Assembly: GCA_016213105.1 (NCBI GenBank)
Contig: JACRBN010000026.1
Span: 310,001 to 374,000, forward strand
Reading direction: 5' to 3'
Length of the DNA stretch: 64,000 bases
Source of the DNA: Chloroflexota bacterium
GTDB taxonomy: Bacteria > Chloroflexota > Anaerolineae > Anaerolineales > Villigracilaceae
Positions 15,875-24,962 of this stretch are shown here, piece by piece. The translations under genes and the position numbers were made by a program. Under the pieces are notes generated by a model, which worked only from the letters and a program-made list of their open reading frames with translations, was not told the DNA's origin and did no database searches. Positions within the stretch are counted from its first letter, which is position 1. Every line of letters starts with the position of its first letter.

Positions 15875-15902
15875 AGACCCTCCCCAGGAGGGTCTTTTTT
15901 TC
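15875..15902 (+). terminator. Terminator after the small membrane gene
   Basis: The stem AGACCCTCC/GGAGGGTCT is followed by T7. Confidence 0.88.
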
Positions 15903-15940
15903 TTTCCCATCTTCCTATTCAACCCAATACACACTTCACC

Positions 15941-15970
15941 CCTCTCCAAATGGCGCTCTTCCATTTGGGG
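15941..15970. repeat. Dispersed palindrome family, copy 1
   Basis: CCTCTCCAAATGG, a short loop CGCTCTT and CCATTTGGGG. It is one of six related palindromes inside the element (also 17569, 27269, 31879, 38536, 42434). Confidence 0.75.
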
Positions 15971-16246
15971 ATCGCGCAGCATCTCGTAGCGAAGCGGAGA
16001 GAGGGGCTGGGGGTGGGGCCAACCCCCTCAAGCGCCCCCCTTCGCCCTTCTTCGTGCCCTTCGTGGATTCCCCCAGCCCCATACCCACAAACCAGCATCA
16101 CCAGGCAGCCCCCCCGCCATGGACGCCTGCCAGCGTTTAGCGACAGCTGGGCCTGTTGCCCACCCACCCCAAAAATCTTGCCTCTCCCCTTCTTTTACTG
16201 TATGCTTAACCTACTTCAAAATTCCAGGGAATAGAGGATTTTCATC

Positions 16247-17347
16247 ATGGCCAACCAGGAACAACTTGAGATATTGATGCAAGGATCAGACGTATGGAAT
16301 CGTTATAGGGCTGACAATAAGGCGATAGAAATTAATCTTGGTAAAGCCGATCTTAGTGGATTTGATCTCAGTAGAGCCGATCTTAGTGGATTTGATCTCA
16401 GTAGAGCTAATCTTAGTGGAGTTGATCTCAGTAGAGCTGATCTCAGTAGAGTCTCACTCAGTAGAGCTGATCTTACCACCGCCGATCTCAGTGAAGCCAA
16501 TCTCAGTCAAACCAACCTCACGGATGCCAATCTCACAGGAACCAGTCTAAACGAAGCATATCTTGGGAATACCACTCTCTTTAGAGCCAATTTCAGAGGG
16601 AACCTTCTCAGTCGGGCCAATTTTAGTAAAGCCAATATAGGATTTACAATATTTTCAGCTAATCCAGGACTCTACAAAGTTATTGGCCTCGAAACAATAA
16701 AACACGGTGGGCCTTCTTTCATCGACACTTACACTCTCCAATCCGCCAGCGGACAACTTCCCGAAGCCTTCCTCCGCGGCTGCGGCCTCCCTGATTGGGA
16801 AATTGAAGCTGAAAAACTTCATAACCCCGCGCTCACCAACGAGCAGATCCTCAACATTCAATACCGCATCTACGATCTCCGCGCCACGCGAGCCATCCAG
16901 GTCTCCCCGCTCTTTATCTCCTACTCTCACGCGGATACATCCTTTGTCGACCATCTCGACAAAACCCTTGTCGACAAAGGCATCCGCTTCTGGCGTGACA
17001 TCCACGACATGACTTCAGGCCGCATGGAAACCCAGATCGACCGCGCCATTCGTCAAAACCCTACAGTCCTCCTTATCCTCTCCAAAAACTCCCTCAACAG
17101 CGACTGGGTCCAGCACGAAGTCCGCGCCGCCCGCAGCCTCGAAAAGGAACTCGGCCGCGATGCCCTCTGTCCCGTCGCCCTCGATGACTCTTGGAAATCC
17201 GCACCCTGGCCCGCCCGCATCATGGAACAGATCATGGAGTACAACATCCTCGACTTCTCAGGCTGGGACTCTGCGCCTATCTTCGAAGCCAAATTCTCCA
17301 AGCTCCTCAGCGGGCTTGACCTCTTCTACAAAAAGCCCGAAAAATAA
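16247..17347 (+). CDS. Pentapeptide-repeat/TIR-domain protein
   Basis: Residues 25-145 are pentapeptide repeats (A[DN]LS-type, for example LSGFDLSRADLSG), predicted to form a right-handed beta-helix. Residues 221-350 form a TIR domain starting PLFISYSHADTSF, with the helix SDWVQHEVRAA carrying Glu291 at the position of the NADase glutamate of prokaryotic TIRs. It probably degrades NAD+ when triggered, as in abortive-infection systems, with the beta-helix as sensor or scaffold; this is inference. The gene stands alone, between repeat-rich spacers, as the first cargo gene. The repeat region is AT-richer than the TIR part, consistent with fusion of unlike DNA. Confidence 0.88.
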   Translation: MANQEQLEILMQGSDVWNRYRADNKAIEINLGKADLSGFDLSRADLSGFDLSRANLSGVDLSRADLSRVSLSRADLTTADLSEANLSQTNLTDANLTGTSLNEAYLGNTTLFRANFRGNLLSRANFSKANIGFTIFSANPGLYKVIGLETIKHGGPSFIDTYTLQSASGQLPEAFLRGCGLPDWEIEAEKLHNPALTNEQILNIQYRIYDLRATRAIQVSPLFISYSHADTSFVDHLDKTLVDKGIRFWRDIHDMTSGRMETQIDRAIRQNPTVLLILSKNSLNSDWVQHEVRAARSLEKELGRDALCPVALDDSWKSAPWPARIMEQIMEYNILDFSGWDSAPIFEAKFSKLLSGLDLFYKKPEK

Positions 17348-17351
17348 CCCC

Positions 17352-17557
17352 ATGCGCCTCCTCCGCCTCCTCCTCACCCTCCTCCTGGTCATCCCCCTGG
17401 GACTCTTGACCTACATCATCTTCATCCACCCCTGGGCGCGGACCGCAGCTCCCTGCGCGAACTCGCCCTCCTCGTCATCGGCATCCCCATCATCCTCCTC
17501 AACCTGGCCGCGTGGATCTTCCCCAACGAACTCAAAGCCCTCCTCCTCGGCAAATGA
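17352..17557 (+). pseudogene. Small two-TM membrane protein with frameshift
   Basis: From ATG 17352 the frame encodes a hydrophobic segment (LLLTLLLVIPLGLLTYIIF). After about residue 35 this frame turns into Ser/Pro-rich nonsense, while the frame shifted by -1 continues as SSLRELALLVIGIPIILLNL, an Ala-Trp pair and then FPNELKALLLGK before TGA at 17557. The join would lie near 17440. The two halves read as one roughly 68-aa protein with two membrane segments. It follows the TIR gene by four bases. The shift may be real decay or a sequence error. Confidence 0.6.
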
Positions 17558-17568
17558 CAGACTCTGCT

Positions 17569-17605
17569 CCCCTCTCCAAATGGCGCTCCTCCATTTGGAG
17601 AGGGG
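17569..17605. repeat. Dispersed palindrome family, copy 2
   Basis: CCCCTCTCCAAATGG and CCATTTGGAGAGGGG around a seven-base loop; the most perfect of the six copies. Confidence 0.85.
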
Positions 17606-17656
17606 AAGCGGCCCCCAAAATCCCTAAAGCATCCCCCCTTGGGGGTGAGGCTCGGG

Positions 17657-17790
17657 TATAATTAAACAAACAAGCCCCGCAGGCTGCCACCCGCGAGACT
17701 TGGACTCCAGTTCTACGCGAGCTCGCGCGTAGCGGATAGGGAAATTCTACCGCATTCCCACCGCCCCCGCAATTCGCGCGGGCGGTTTTT
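17657..17790 (+). ncRNA. Candidate small RNA with own -10 box and terminator
   Basis: TATAAT at 17657-17662 is followed by about 100 bases with no ORF, containing a stem CTACGCG/CGCGTAG near 17721-17740, and ends in a terminator at 17761-17790 (stem CCGCCC.../GGGCGG, then T5). This layout is typical of a short untranslated transcript. No known RNA family is recognised and no -35 box is clear. Confidence 0.45.
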
Positions 17791-17823
17791 CTATATTCAA
17801 GGCTAACATTTTGTGGAGGCCAT

Positions 17824-18747
17824 ATGCCTGCTTATGCAATCGAAAAAAGACTAGTAGTTGCAGTATCGTCAAACGCTTTATTTGATCTTACAAAAGAAGA
17901 TCATATTTTTAAGGCAAAAGGACTTAAAGAGTACCGCGAATACCAAAAAGAGAATAAGAACAAGAAGCTCGAAAAGGGTTCGGCATTTCACTTTGTTGAG
18001 CGATTCTTGGGAATCAACAAAGTTTATTCTGAACAACAGCCAGTGGAAGTGATCATTCTTTCTAAAAACAGTCCCGAAACTGGCGTTCGAATTATGAATT
18101 CGATAAAGGAATATGGCCTTGCCATCTCTCGCGGTGCATTTACTTCGGGAGACTCTCCTTACAAATACATATCTGCCTACAATGTTTCACTGTACTTATC
18201 CACCAATAAAGAGGATGTAGAAAAGGCCATCCAGGCAGGTCATCCAGCGGGCAGATTTATTAATACTTCTGCCAGCTTTACGAGCAACACCGAGGAACTT
18301 CGAGTGGCTTTTGACTTCGACGGAGTCGTTGCAGACGATGAAGCCGAAAAGATTTATCAAAAAGAAGGTATCGAAAAATATTTTGAATATGAGACAAAGC
18401 ACGCAAATAAACCTCTGAAGCCAGGGCCACTGGCTGATTTCTTCAAAAAGCTGGCTTTGTTTCAAAAACTGGAAACTCGTAAACAGGATGAGAATTCAAC
18501 TTATAAAAAAATTATCCGCACGGCTATCATTACAGCCAGGAATGCCCCAGCACACCTGCGCGCTATAAATACGCTCAAAGCATGGGATGTGACCGTGGAT
18601 GACTTGTTCCTGCTTGGTGGAATTGAAAAAAGAAGGATCCTAGAAATTTGGGAACCCCATCTATTCATGGACGATCAAATTTCACACCTCGACCCAGAAC
18701 TTAAGATACCTCTGGTGCATGTTCCATTTCACACTGATAACACTTAA
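17824..18747 (+). CDS. Cytosolic 5'-nucleotidase-like (cN-I type) protein
   Basis: The 307-aa protein matches the PF06189-type nucleotidase layout: an N-terminal VAVSSNALFDL strand, then LRVAFDFDGVVADDEAE near residue 160 (HAD-type DxD), AIITARNAPAH near 235 and HLFMDDQISHL near 285. Such enzymes dephosphorylate nucleoside monophosphates. A GTGGAGG site precedes ATG 17824. Base composition is AT-richer than the flanking element genes, suggesting separate acquisition. It stops eight bases before the R-M mod gene, so it may be co-expressed; a nucleotide-depletion role in defence is speculative. Confidence 0.8.
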   Translation: MPAYAIEKRLVVAVSSNALFDLTKEDHIFKAKGLKEYREYQKENKNKKLEKGSAFHFVERFLGINKVYSEQQPVEVIILSKNSPETGVRIMNSIKEYGLAISRGAFTSGDSPYKYISAYNVSLYLSTNKEDVEKAIQAGHPAGRFINTSASFTSNTEELRVAFDFDGVVADDEAEKIYQKEGIEKYFEYETKHANKPLKPGPLADFFKKLALFQKLETRKQDENSTYKKIIRTAIITARNAPAHLRAINTLKAWDVTVDDLFLLGGIEKRRILEIWEPHLFMDDQISHLDPELKIPLVHVPFHTDNT

Positions 18748-18755
18748 GGATTTTC

Positions 18756-20525
18756 ATGCCCACCCTCAACTGGATTGGCAAAGACGCCGTTATTAACCAC
18801 CATAATCAGGTACCCTTCCGCCTCCTCAAGTGCCGCGCGGACCTCTCCGTCGGCGACCCCGAGAGCGGCAATCTTCTCGTGCAGGGCGATAACCTCGAAG
18901 CCCTCAAGGCCCTCCTGCCTTATTACGCAGGCCAGGTCAAGTGTATCTATATCGATCCGCCTTACAACACGGGCAATGAAGGCTGGGTTTATAACGATAA
19001 TGTCAATAGTCCTGAAATGCGCGAGTGGCTGGGAAAAGTAGTGGGTGGCGAGGCGGAAGACCTTTCACGTCATGACAAATGGCTTTCAATGATGTATCCC
19101 CGTTTGACCCTATTGCAAAAGTTTTTACGAAGAGATGGGGTCATCCTTGTCAGCATTGATGACTTTGAAGCTGCTTATCTCAAAGCAGTCATGGACGAAA
19201 TATTTGGACGTCAAAATTTTATTGCTCAACTAGTATGGGAGAAAGGCAGAAAGAATGATGCCCGCCTCTTTTCCGTTGGGCATGAATACATGTTGGTGTA
19301 TGCTAATTCCCTTGAATATCTGAGAGGGCAGGGAACGCTCTGGCGAGAACCTAAACCAGGGGCAAAAGAAATTTGGGATGAATATTTGAGATTAAGAAAG
19401 AAACATGGTGACGATAACGAGAGTATCGAAAAAGCGCTCAGGGATTGGTATAAGTCGCTTCCAGATAAGCATCCCTCGAAAGCACTAAGTCGATATAAGC
19501 ACATTGACCAAAACGGCCCTTGGCGTGACCGCGATATTTCATGGCCAGGCGGGAACGGTCCTAGATATGATGTTATTCACCCAGATACTAAACAGCCATG
19601 CAAGGTGCCAGAAAGAGGATGGGGTTTTGCATCTCCTGAAGAAATGCAAAGGCAGATTCGCTTCGGACTTGTGGTTTTTAGAGAAGATCACACCAAGCCT
19701 CCTTTTCGAAAGACCCATTTAAGACCTGTTTCTGAAGAAATTGATGAAGCAGACATCGATGACAATGAAGATACTGATGACGTTGTTGGCTTGCAAGTTA
19801 TGCCGAGCGTTATCTATAAACAATCTCAAGTATCTGTGAAATTGCTTAGAAAGATCATGGGAGAAAAGGTTTTTGAAAACCCCAAAGATCATGAAGTTCT
19901 AATAAGGTTGTTTAGATACATTACTGGCCCTGAAGATATCATCCTTGATTCATTTGGCGGCAGCGGCACAACCGCTCATTCGGCCTTGCAATTAAACGCT
20001 GAAGACAAGAGTAACAGGCGTTTTGTACTGATTGAGATGGATAAGAATATTGCCAAGACAATTACAGCTGAGCGTCTGAAACGAGTTTCAGAAGGCTATT
20101 CTTTTAAGGACTCTAAAGGGCAGCAAAAAGAATAAGAAGGCTTAGGTGGCGGTTTCCGCTACTGTGAACTCGGCGCAACTCTCTTCGATCCCAACCGCCA
20201 GATTCGGGAAGAAGTCAAATACGATGACTTGGCCCAGCATGTTTACTTTGTCGAAACAGGCCAGCCTTTGCCCCCCAGAGCCCCAAAGCACTTACCTCTC
20301 TTGGGCGTCTCGAACGACACGGCAGTCTATTTGCTCTATAACGGCATCTTGAAGGATAAGTCCGTCAAGGGTGGTAATGTCCTTACCTATGAGGTTCTCG
20401 CAGGCTTGCCAGAGCACGCGGGTCCAAAAATTATTTATGGCAACGGCTCCCGCATCAGCGCCGCCCGCCTGCGCGAGCTGGGCATTATCTTCAAGCAGAT
20501 TCCCTACGAAATCAGGGAAATGTAA
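18756..20525 (+). pseudogene. Type III-like adenine DNA methyltransferase (Mod), interrupted by in-frame TAA
   Basis: The protein has the beta-class N6-adenine methyltransferase order: DPPYNTGN (residues 67-74) before the SAM motif DSFGGSGTTAHSA (near 398-410). A TAA at 20133-20135 stops it after 459 codons, but the same frame continues without further stop from 20136 to 20525 as EGLGGGFRYCELGATLFD...VYLLYNGILKDKSV, the expected C-terminal domain of such Mods. The full reading is about 590 codons. One base change would create the stop. Either the methyltransferase is broken, the stop is read through, or it is a sequence error. Res starts three bases after the true C-terminal end. Confidence 0.88.
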
Positions 20526-20528
20526 ACC

Positions 20529-23156
20529 ATGCAGCTAAAAAATTACCAACAACGCTCCCTCGATGTCCTTGGCAAGTATTTCCAAAACTGCAAAAAGTTT
20601 GGCGATGCCGCCGACGCGTTTTATTTCACCACCAAAGAAGTCGAAGGCGGCAGCGGTCGCACCTACATCCAAGTCGAAGAACTGCCAGGCCTGCCTTATG
20701 TCTGTCTGCGTGTCCCCACGGGCGGCGGCAAAACCCTCATGGCCGCCCATTCGGTCAGTCTGGCGGCTCGTGATTTCCTCGGGCTCGATCACTCCTTCGT
20801 CCTCTGGCTCACGCCATCTACCACCATCCGTGAGCAGACTCTGAATGCCCTCAAAGACCGCAGACATCCCTATCGCTCTGCCTTGGAGAGCACCCTCGGC
20901 AATATCACGATCCTCGAACTTGGCGAGGCCTTATATGTTCAGCCCGCTACCCTTGCATCCGATACCGTGATTTTGGTCAGCACTACCCAGGCCTTCCGCG
21001 TCGGCGATCCCGAGCTCCGCAAGGTCTACGAGGCCTCGGGCTCTCTCATGAGCCACTTCGATAATGTCCCTGCCTCAGCCGAAGTGGATCGCTACGAGAA
21101 CGACAAACCCATCCCTTCGCTCGCCAATCTTCTGCGCCTGCACCGCCCAGTGATCATCGTGGACGAGGCTCAGAATGTCCGTTCCCCACTCTCGTTTGAA
21201 ACGCTCGCGCGCTTCAATCCATCATGCATCCTCGAATTCACCGCCACTCCCCACCGCGAAGATCATCCCAGCAATGTGCTATACAGCATCTCGGCCCGAG
21301 AACTCAAAGCCGAGTCCATGATCAAGCTGCCTCTCCGCCTTGAAACTCGCTCAGGCTGGAAGGAGCTGATGGGCGATGCCATCCTGAAGCTCAAGGAACT
21401 CGAAGGTCTGGCCGAGGCCGAGCGCGCTCAAACAGGTGAGTACCTGCGTCCCATCATGCTCCTGCAGGCCCAGCCATTGCGGGCGGGCAGGCAAACCGTT
21501 TCCGTCGAGGTGGTCGAGGCTTGCCTGCGTGAAGATTACAACATCCCAGCCGAGCAGATTGCCCGCGCTACTGGCAAGGATGACGACATCGCTGATGTCA
21601 ACCTGACCGCCCCCGATTGCAAGATCCGCTACATCATCACGGTCCAGAAACTCCGTGAAGGCTGGGATTGCTCCTTTGCCTACGTGCTTTGCTCCGTCGC
21701 CGAGCAGAGCAGCGCCACCGCCGTCGAGCAGATCGTCGGGCGCATCTTGCGCATGCCCAAGGCTACCCGCAAACTCACCCCCGATCTAAACATGGCCTAT
21801 GCCTATGTCGCCTCCTCGAACTTCATCGAGACTCTCAACACCCTAACCGATGCTCTCGTGGAAAATGGCTTCCAAAAGCAGGAGGCCAAGGACCTGGTGG
21901 TTGAACCCCAGCAAAAAGGCTTTGGCCCGCTCTTTGATTATCAGGCCACTAGTAGCCAGGTGCTCGCCTTCAAAATCTCCGAACCTTCCGTCCTCGAAAA
22001 ACTTCCCGAGGATCTCGCAGGCAGGCTCAGGTACGACACCAGCTCTCAGACACTGGAAGTTCCCACCGACATCACGGTCGAAGAGATCCAAGCCATCAAA
22101 CCTGCCTTCAAGGGCAAACAGGCTCAGAATGAATTCGCGCAACGCGTGGCAGAAGCGCAAGCCCGCGTCATCGCGCTCGGGCTCACTCCCTCCGAGCGTG
22201 GGGAGCCTTTTTCCATTCCAGTACTGGCCTGCCGTCAAAATGGATTCCTCGCACAGCTCGAAGAAACTCACTTCCTCGGTTTCGATTGGGAACTCCCCAA
22301 ACAAAACGCCATCCTCACCGAACTGGAATTTACCGCCGACCGTCCCGCACCCCAGCAGGGCGAGATCGACGTCACAGATAAAGGCAAGGTAGAGAGTCAA
22401 TTTATCAAGAACCTCAAAGACCAGTTGGCCCTCCTCAAAGTAGATTTGGGCTGGGACACTTCCAACCTGGTCCACTGGCTCGATCGCAATTTCTCTCATC
22501 CAGATCTCACCGCCACAGAAACAGGCATCTATCTAACTGTCCTGGTCAATAACCTGATTGAAAAGCGCGGCATTCCCTTGCAGACCCTCGTGCGTGAAAA
22601 GTACCGCTTGCGCGACGCTATCGCCCGCAAGGTGGAAGAATATCGCCAGTCCGCCCACGGCCAGGCCTTCAAATCCTTCTTCGATGCAACCAGCAAGATC
22701 GAAGTCACCCCCGACAAGGTCTTCTCTTTTGGAGCGCCCGAAGATTATCCCGCCCCTGTCGGCTCCCTTTATCGTGGCGAACACACCTTCAAAAAACACT
22801 ACTACCCCGAGGTTGGCAAATTCGACAGCAACGAAGAAAAGCTATGCGCCGAATACATCGAGACTCTCGATGAGGTTGAGGTATGGGTCAGGAATATCAG
22901 CAACCAACCCACTCGCTCCTTCTGGTTTCAGACCTCCTCAGACCGCTTCTACCCCGACTTCGTCTGCAAACTGAAAGACGGCCGCTACCTGGTGGTCGAA
23001 TACAAAGGCAAAGACCGCTACGACAACCCTGAGGAAAAAGAAAAGCGCGAGATCGGTGCCCTCTGGGAAAAGCGCAGCAACAGCCAATGCCTGTTCATCA
23101 TGCCCACTGACCGCAAATACGATGTTATTCGGGCGAAAGTGAAACAACAGTCATGA
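20529..23156 (+). CDS. Type III-like restriction subunit (Res), DEAD helicase-nuclease
   Basis: The 875-aa protein has Walker A VPTGGGKT (62-69), a DEAQN box near 211 and TATPHRED near 237 in the first RecA domain, the LREGWDCSFAYVLCSVAE and EQIVGRILRMPKA motifs of the second, and a C-terminal PD-(D/E)xK block PDFVCKLKDGRYLVVEYKGK near 808-827. It would translocate on DNA and cut unmodified sites together with Mod. All motifs look intact. It overlaps the next gene by four bases. An intact Res beside an interrupted Mod is a puzzle, because cleavage without protection would be harmful. Confidence 0.92.
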   Translation: MQLKNYQQRSLDVLGKYFQNCKKFGDAADAFYFTTKEVEGGSGRTYIQVEELPGLPYVCLRVPTGGGKTLMAAHSVSLAARDFLGLDHSFVLWLTPSTTIREQTLNALKDRRHPYRSALESTLGNITILELGEALYVQPATLASDTVILVSTTQAFRVGDPELRKVYEASGSLMSHFDNVPASAEVDRYENDKPIPSLANLLRLHRPVIIVDEAQNVRSPLSFETLARFNPSCILEFTATPHREDHPSNVLYSISARELKAESMIKLPLRLETRSGWKELMGDAILKLKELEGLAEAERAQTGEYLRPIMLLQAQPLRAGRQTVSVEVVEACLREDYNIPAEQIARATGKDDDIADVNLTAPDCKIRYIITVQKLREGWDCSFAYVLCSVAEQSSATAVEQIVGRILRMPKATRKLTPDLNMAYAYVASSNFIETLNTLTDALVENGFQKQEAKDLVVEPQQKGFGPLFDYQATSSQVLAFKISEPSVLEKLPEDLAGRLRYDTSSQTLEVPTDITVEEIQAIKPAFKGKQAQNEFAQRVAEAQARVIALGLTPSERGEPFSIPVLACRQNGFLAQLEETHFLGFDWELPKQNAILTELEFTADRPAPQQGEIDVTDKGKVESQFIKNLKDQLALLKVDLGWDTSNLVHWLDRNFSHPDLTATETGIYLTVLVNNLIEKRGIPLQTLVREKYRLRDAIARKVEEYRQSAHGQAFKSFFDATSKIEVTPDKVFSFGAPEDYPAPVGSLYRGEHTFKKHYYPEVGKFDSNEEKLCAEYIETLDEVEVWVRNISNQPTRSFWFQTSSDRFYPDFVCKLKDGRYLVVEYKGKDRYDNPEEKEKREIGALWEKRSNSQCLFIMPTDRKYDVIRAKVKQQS

Positions 23157-23710
23157 CCACCCGCAGAACCAAAATTTCAACGGGCAATGTTGACAGCGGC
23201 GTGATCGTGGATGGAGATGGGAATTCTGTCCACAATGTTAACGTCCACGAGACAGGTGTTAGCAAAGGCCTCGACCTAATCAACGACACACTTTACGAAA
23301 TCGTAGACAGAGGTCGAGCGGTCGGCTACGTTACTGACAGAGAACAGGGGCCAAGCGAAACCTTGCAGTCGGTATTTGTTTCAGCCGTGGCAGGCGGAAT
23401 CCTCTCATGGATTTGGCCCTCAATCATGCCTTGGGCTTCGCAGGCCACATTTCTTATTTTCTTTTTCACGGCAATTACGTTCTCAGCGTTTCGCGTTACC
23501 AACTTCAGTACAAGATATTCCTTTTTCTTCAGCGTTTTAGCAGGTCTTGCATTCGGAGCCTGGGTAAATTATGCACCTCAGTTTTCACACATCGAAGATC
23601 TGGTGATAAACACGCCGATCATGGGAGCATTGGTAAACGCGCTGATTGCTTCATTTTTCGGCCTTATTGCCAGCGTCATTCTTATGTTCTGGCGACCATT
23701 GGACATATAA
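23153..23710 (+). CDS. Membrane protein linked to the R-M operon
   Basis: The 185-aa protein starts with a soluble, glycine/valine-patterned segment (SGVIVDGDGNSVHNVNVHET), then has about four hydrophobic helices between residues 75 and 180. The first segment resembles short beta-solenoid tags found at the start of some defence-associated membrane proteins. The start overlaps the Res stop (ATGA), so it is part of the operon. Possibly a membrane effector; no family is recognised. Confidence 0.7.
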   Translation: MTTRRTKISTGNVDSGVIVDGDGNSVHNVNVHETGVSKGLDLINDTLYEIVDRGRAVGYVTDREQGPSETLQSVFVSAVAGGILSWIWPSIMPWASQATFLIFFFTAITFSAFRVTNFSTRYSFFFSVLAGLAFGAWVNYAPQFSHIEDLVINTPIMGALVNALIASFFGLIASVILMFWRPLDI

Positions 23711-23754
23711 ACAAAATTTCGATGAAGTTCTACCCAATGGATAAGGATAACCAA

Positions 23755-24852
23755 ATGGCCTACTACATTGACCTGTTCTCCCCCGAAACCTACGAGACCT
23801 TCTCCAAATCCGACCGCTCCGTTTCTGGCTTCCGCCCGCGCCAGGTGAACGCCGCCAGCCGCATCCAGGTCGGGGACAAGCTGATTTGCTACATGGTCAA
23901 ACTCAGCCGCTGGGTGGGCGTCCTGGAAGTAACCAGTGTTTATTATCAAGACGCCTCCCCGCTATTCTATAGCAGCAACGACCCCTATACCATCCGCTTT
24001 AAAGTAAAACCCCTTGTCTGGCTTCCCAAGGAAAAGAGCATTCCAATTCACGAGGATAAGGTCTGGAACGCTTTGTCATTTACGAAGGGCGCTGACAAAA
24101 AATCACCCGCCTGGACGGGGAAAATCCGCAGCAGTCTGAATGCGCTCGACGAACACGACGGCCATTTTCTCGAAGAACTGATCACTTCGCAGGCCAGAGG
24201 AACCGAGGTCTTCGAAGTCGACGAACATGAATACGCCAAACTTCTGAGGCACAAGGTTCGCAGGCCCGAGGGCGAGGTCACGGTCTCGATCCCCCAGGAC
24301 ACGGAAAAAGAGGCGGGCGCCATCCCGCGCTCGGAGGCCAGGGAATCGATCAAGGTGCAGGCGCTGATTGCAAAGATTGGCGCTCAAATGGGCCTGCACA
24401 TCTGGCTGCCGCGCAACGACCGCAGCGGCGTGCTCACCGAATGGAAATCCGACGGCGCAGCTCTCTTGGAAAACCTCCCGCTCAACTACGACGAGACCAC
24501 CATCAAAACGATTGAACAGATTGACGTGCTTTGGCTTCGAGGCCGCGCCATCGTCAGAGCCTTCGAAGTTGAACACACAACCTCGATCTACTCGGGCATC
24601 CTGCGCATGGCCGACCTGCTCGCCCTGCAGCCCAACATGAACATCAAACTGCACATCGTCGCCCCCTACGCCCGCAGGGACAAGGTGTTTCAAGAGATCC
24701 AAAGGCCCGTGTTCTCCCTGCTCGACGAAGCCCCGCTATCCGAAAGATGTACCTTCCTGTCCTACGACAGCATCCAGGAAATCGCGGGCCTGAAACACAT
24801 CGAATACCTATCCGACAGCGTCCTCGACGAATACGCCGAAGAAGCAGAATAA
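23755..24852 (+). CDS. EVE/PUA-like reader fused to a PD-(D/E)xK-like domain
   Basis: Residues 1-100 (MAYYIDLFSPETYETF..., SRWVGVLEVTSVYY) resemble an EVE/PUA-like domain, which reads modified bases. Residues 210-350 hold IDVLWLRGRAIVRAFEVEHT followed by SIYSGILRMADLLALQP, typical of nuclease-like proteins with a D...ExE core. Together they suggest a modification-dependent endonuclease or a companion of the R-M genes. ATG 23755 is preferred because AAGGA lies eight bases before it; in-frame ATGs also exist at 23722 and 23737. Fold assignment is by eye. Confidence 0.6.
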   Translation: MAYYIDLFSPETYETFSKSDRSVSGFRPRQVNAASRIQVGDKLICYMVKLSRWVGVLEVTSVYYQDASPLFYSSNDPYTIRFKVKPLVWLPKEKSIPIHEDKVWNALSFTKGADKKSPAWTGKIRSSLNALDEHDGHFLEELITSQARGTEVFEVDEHEYAKLLRHKVRRPEGEVTVSIPQDTEKEAGAIPRSEARESIKVQALIAKIGAQMGLHIWLPRNDRSGVLTEWKSDGAALLENLPLNYDETTIKTIEQIDVLWLRGRAIVRAFEVEHTTSIYSGILRMADLLALQPNMNIKLHIVAPYARRDKVFQEIQRPVFSLLDEAPLSERCTFLSYDSIQEIAGLKHIEYLSDSVLDEYAEEAE

Positions 24853-24962
24853 CTTCCCAATGACCCTGGACTGGGCGGCTGGCATCCTTATTGCCATCTT
24901 CAATCTATTCAATATCAATCAAGATACATATGACCGATCTTTTCAGATAAAAGGAGCAGGAA

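Larger units (their letters stand above)
15480..16160. repeat. Repeated GC-rich intergenic DNA around the small membrane gene
   Basis: Blocks near 15498-15610 recur near 16022-16150: the stretch with CTGCCAGCGTTTAGCGACAG and the stretch with CCTTCTTCGTGCCCTTCGTG occur in both, in reversed relative order. They resemble non-coding repeat debris and flank the gene at 15662. Confidence 0.7.

Noticed and set aside
17657-17790. Retron msr/msd or tmRNA fragment
   Set aside because: No reverse transcriptase is present nearby and no tag-peptide frame or tRNA-like domain could be drawn.
23407-23754. N-terminal extension of the EVE-nuclease-like gene
   Set aside because: It lies inside the membrane-protein gene in another frame and has no homology; AAGGA supports ATG 23755.
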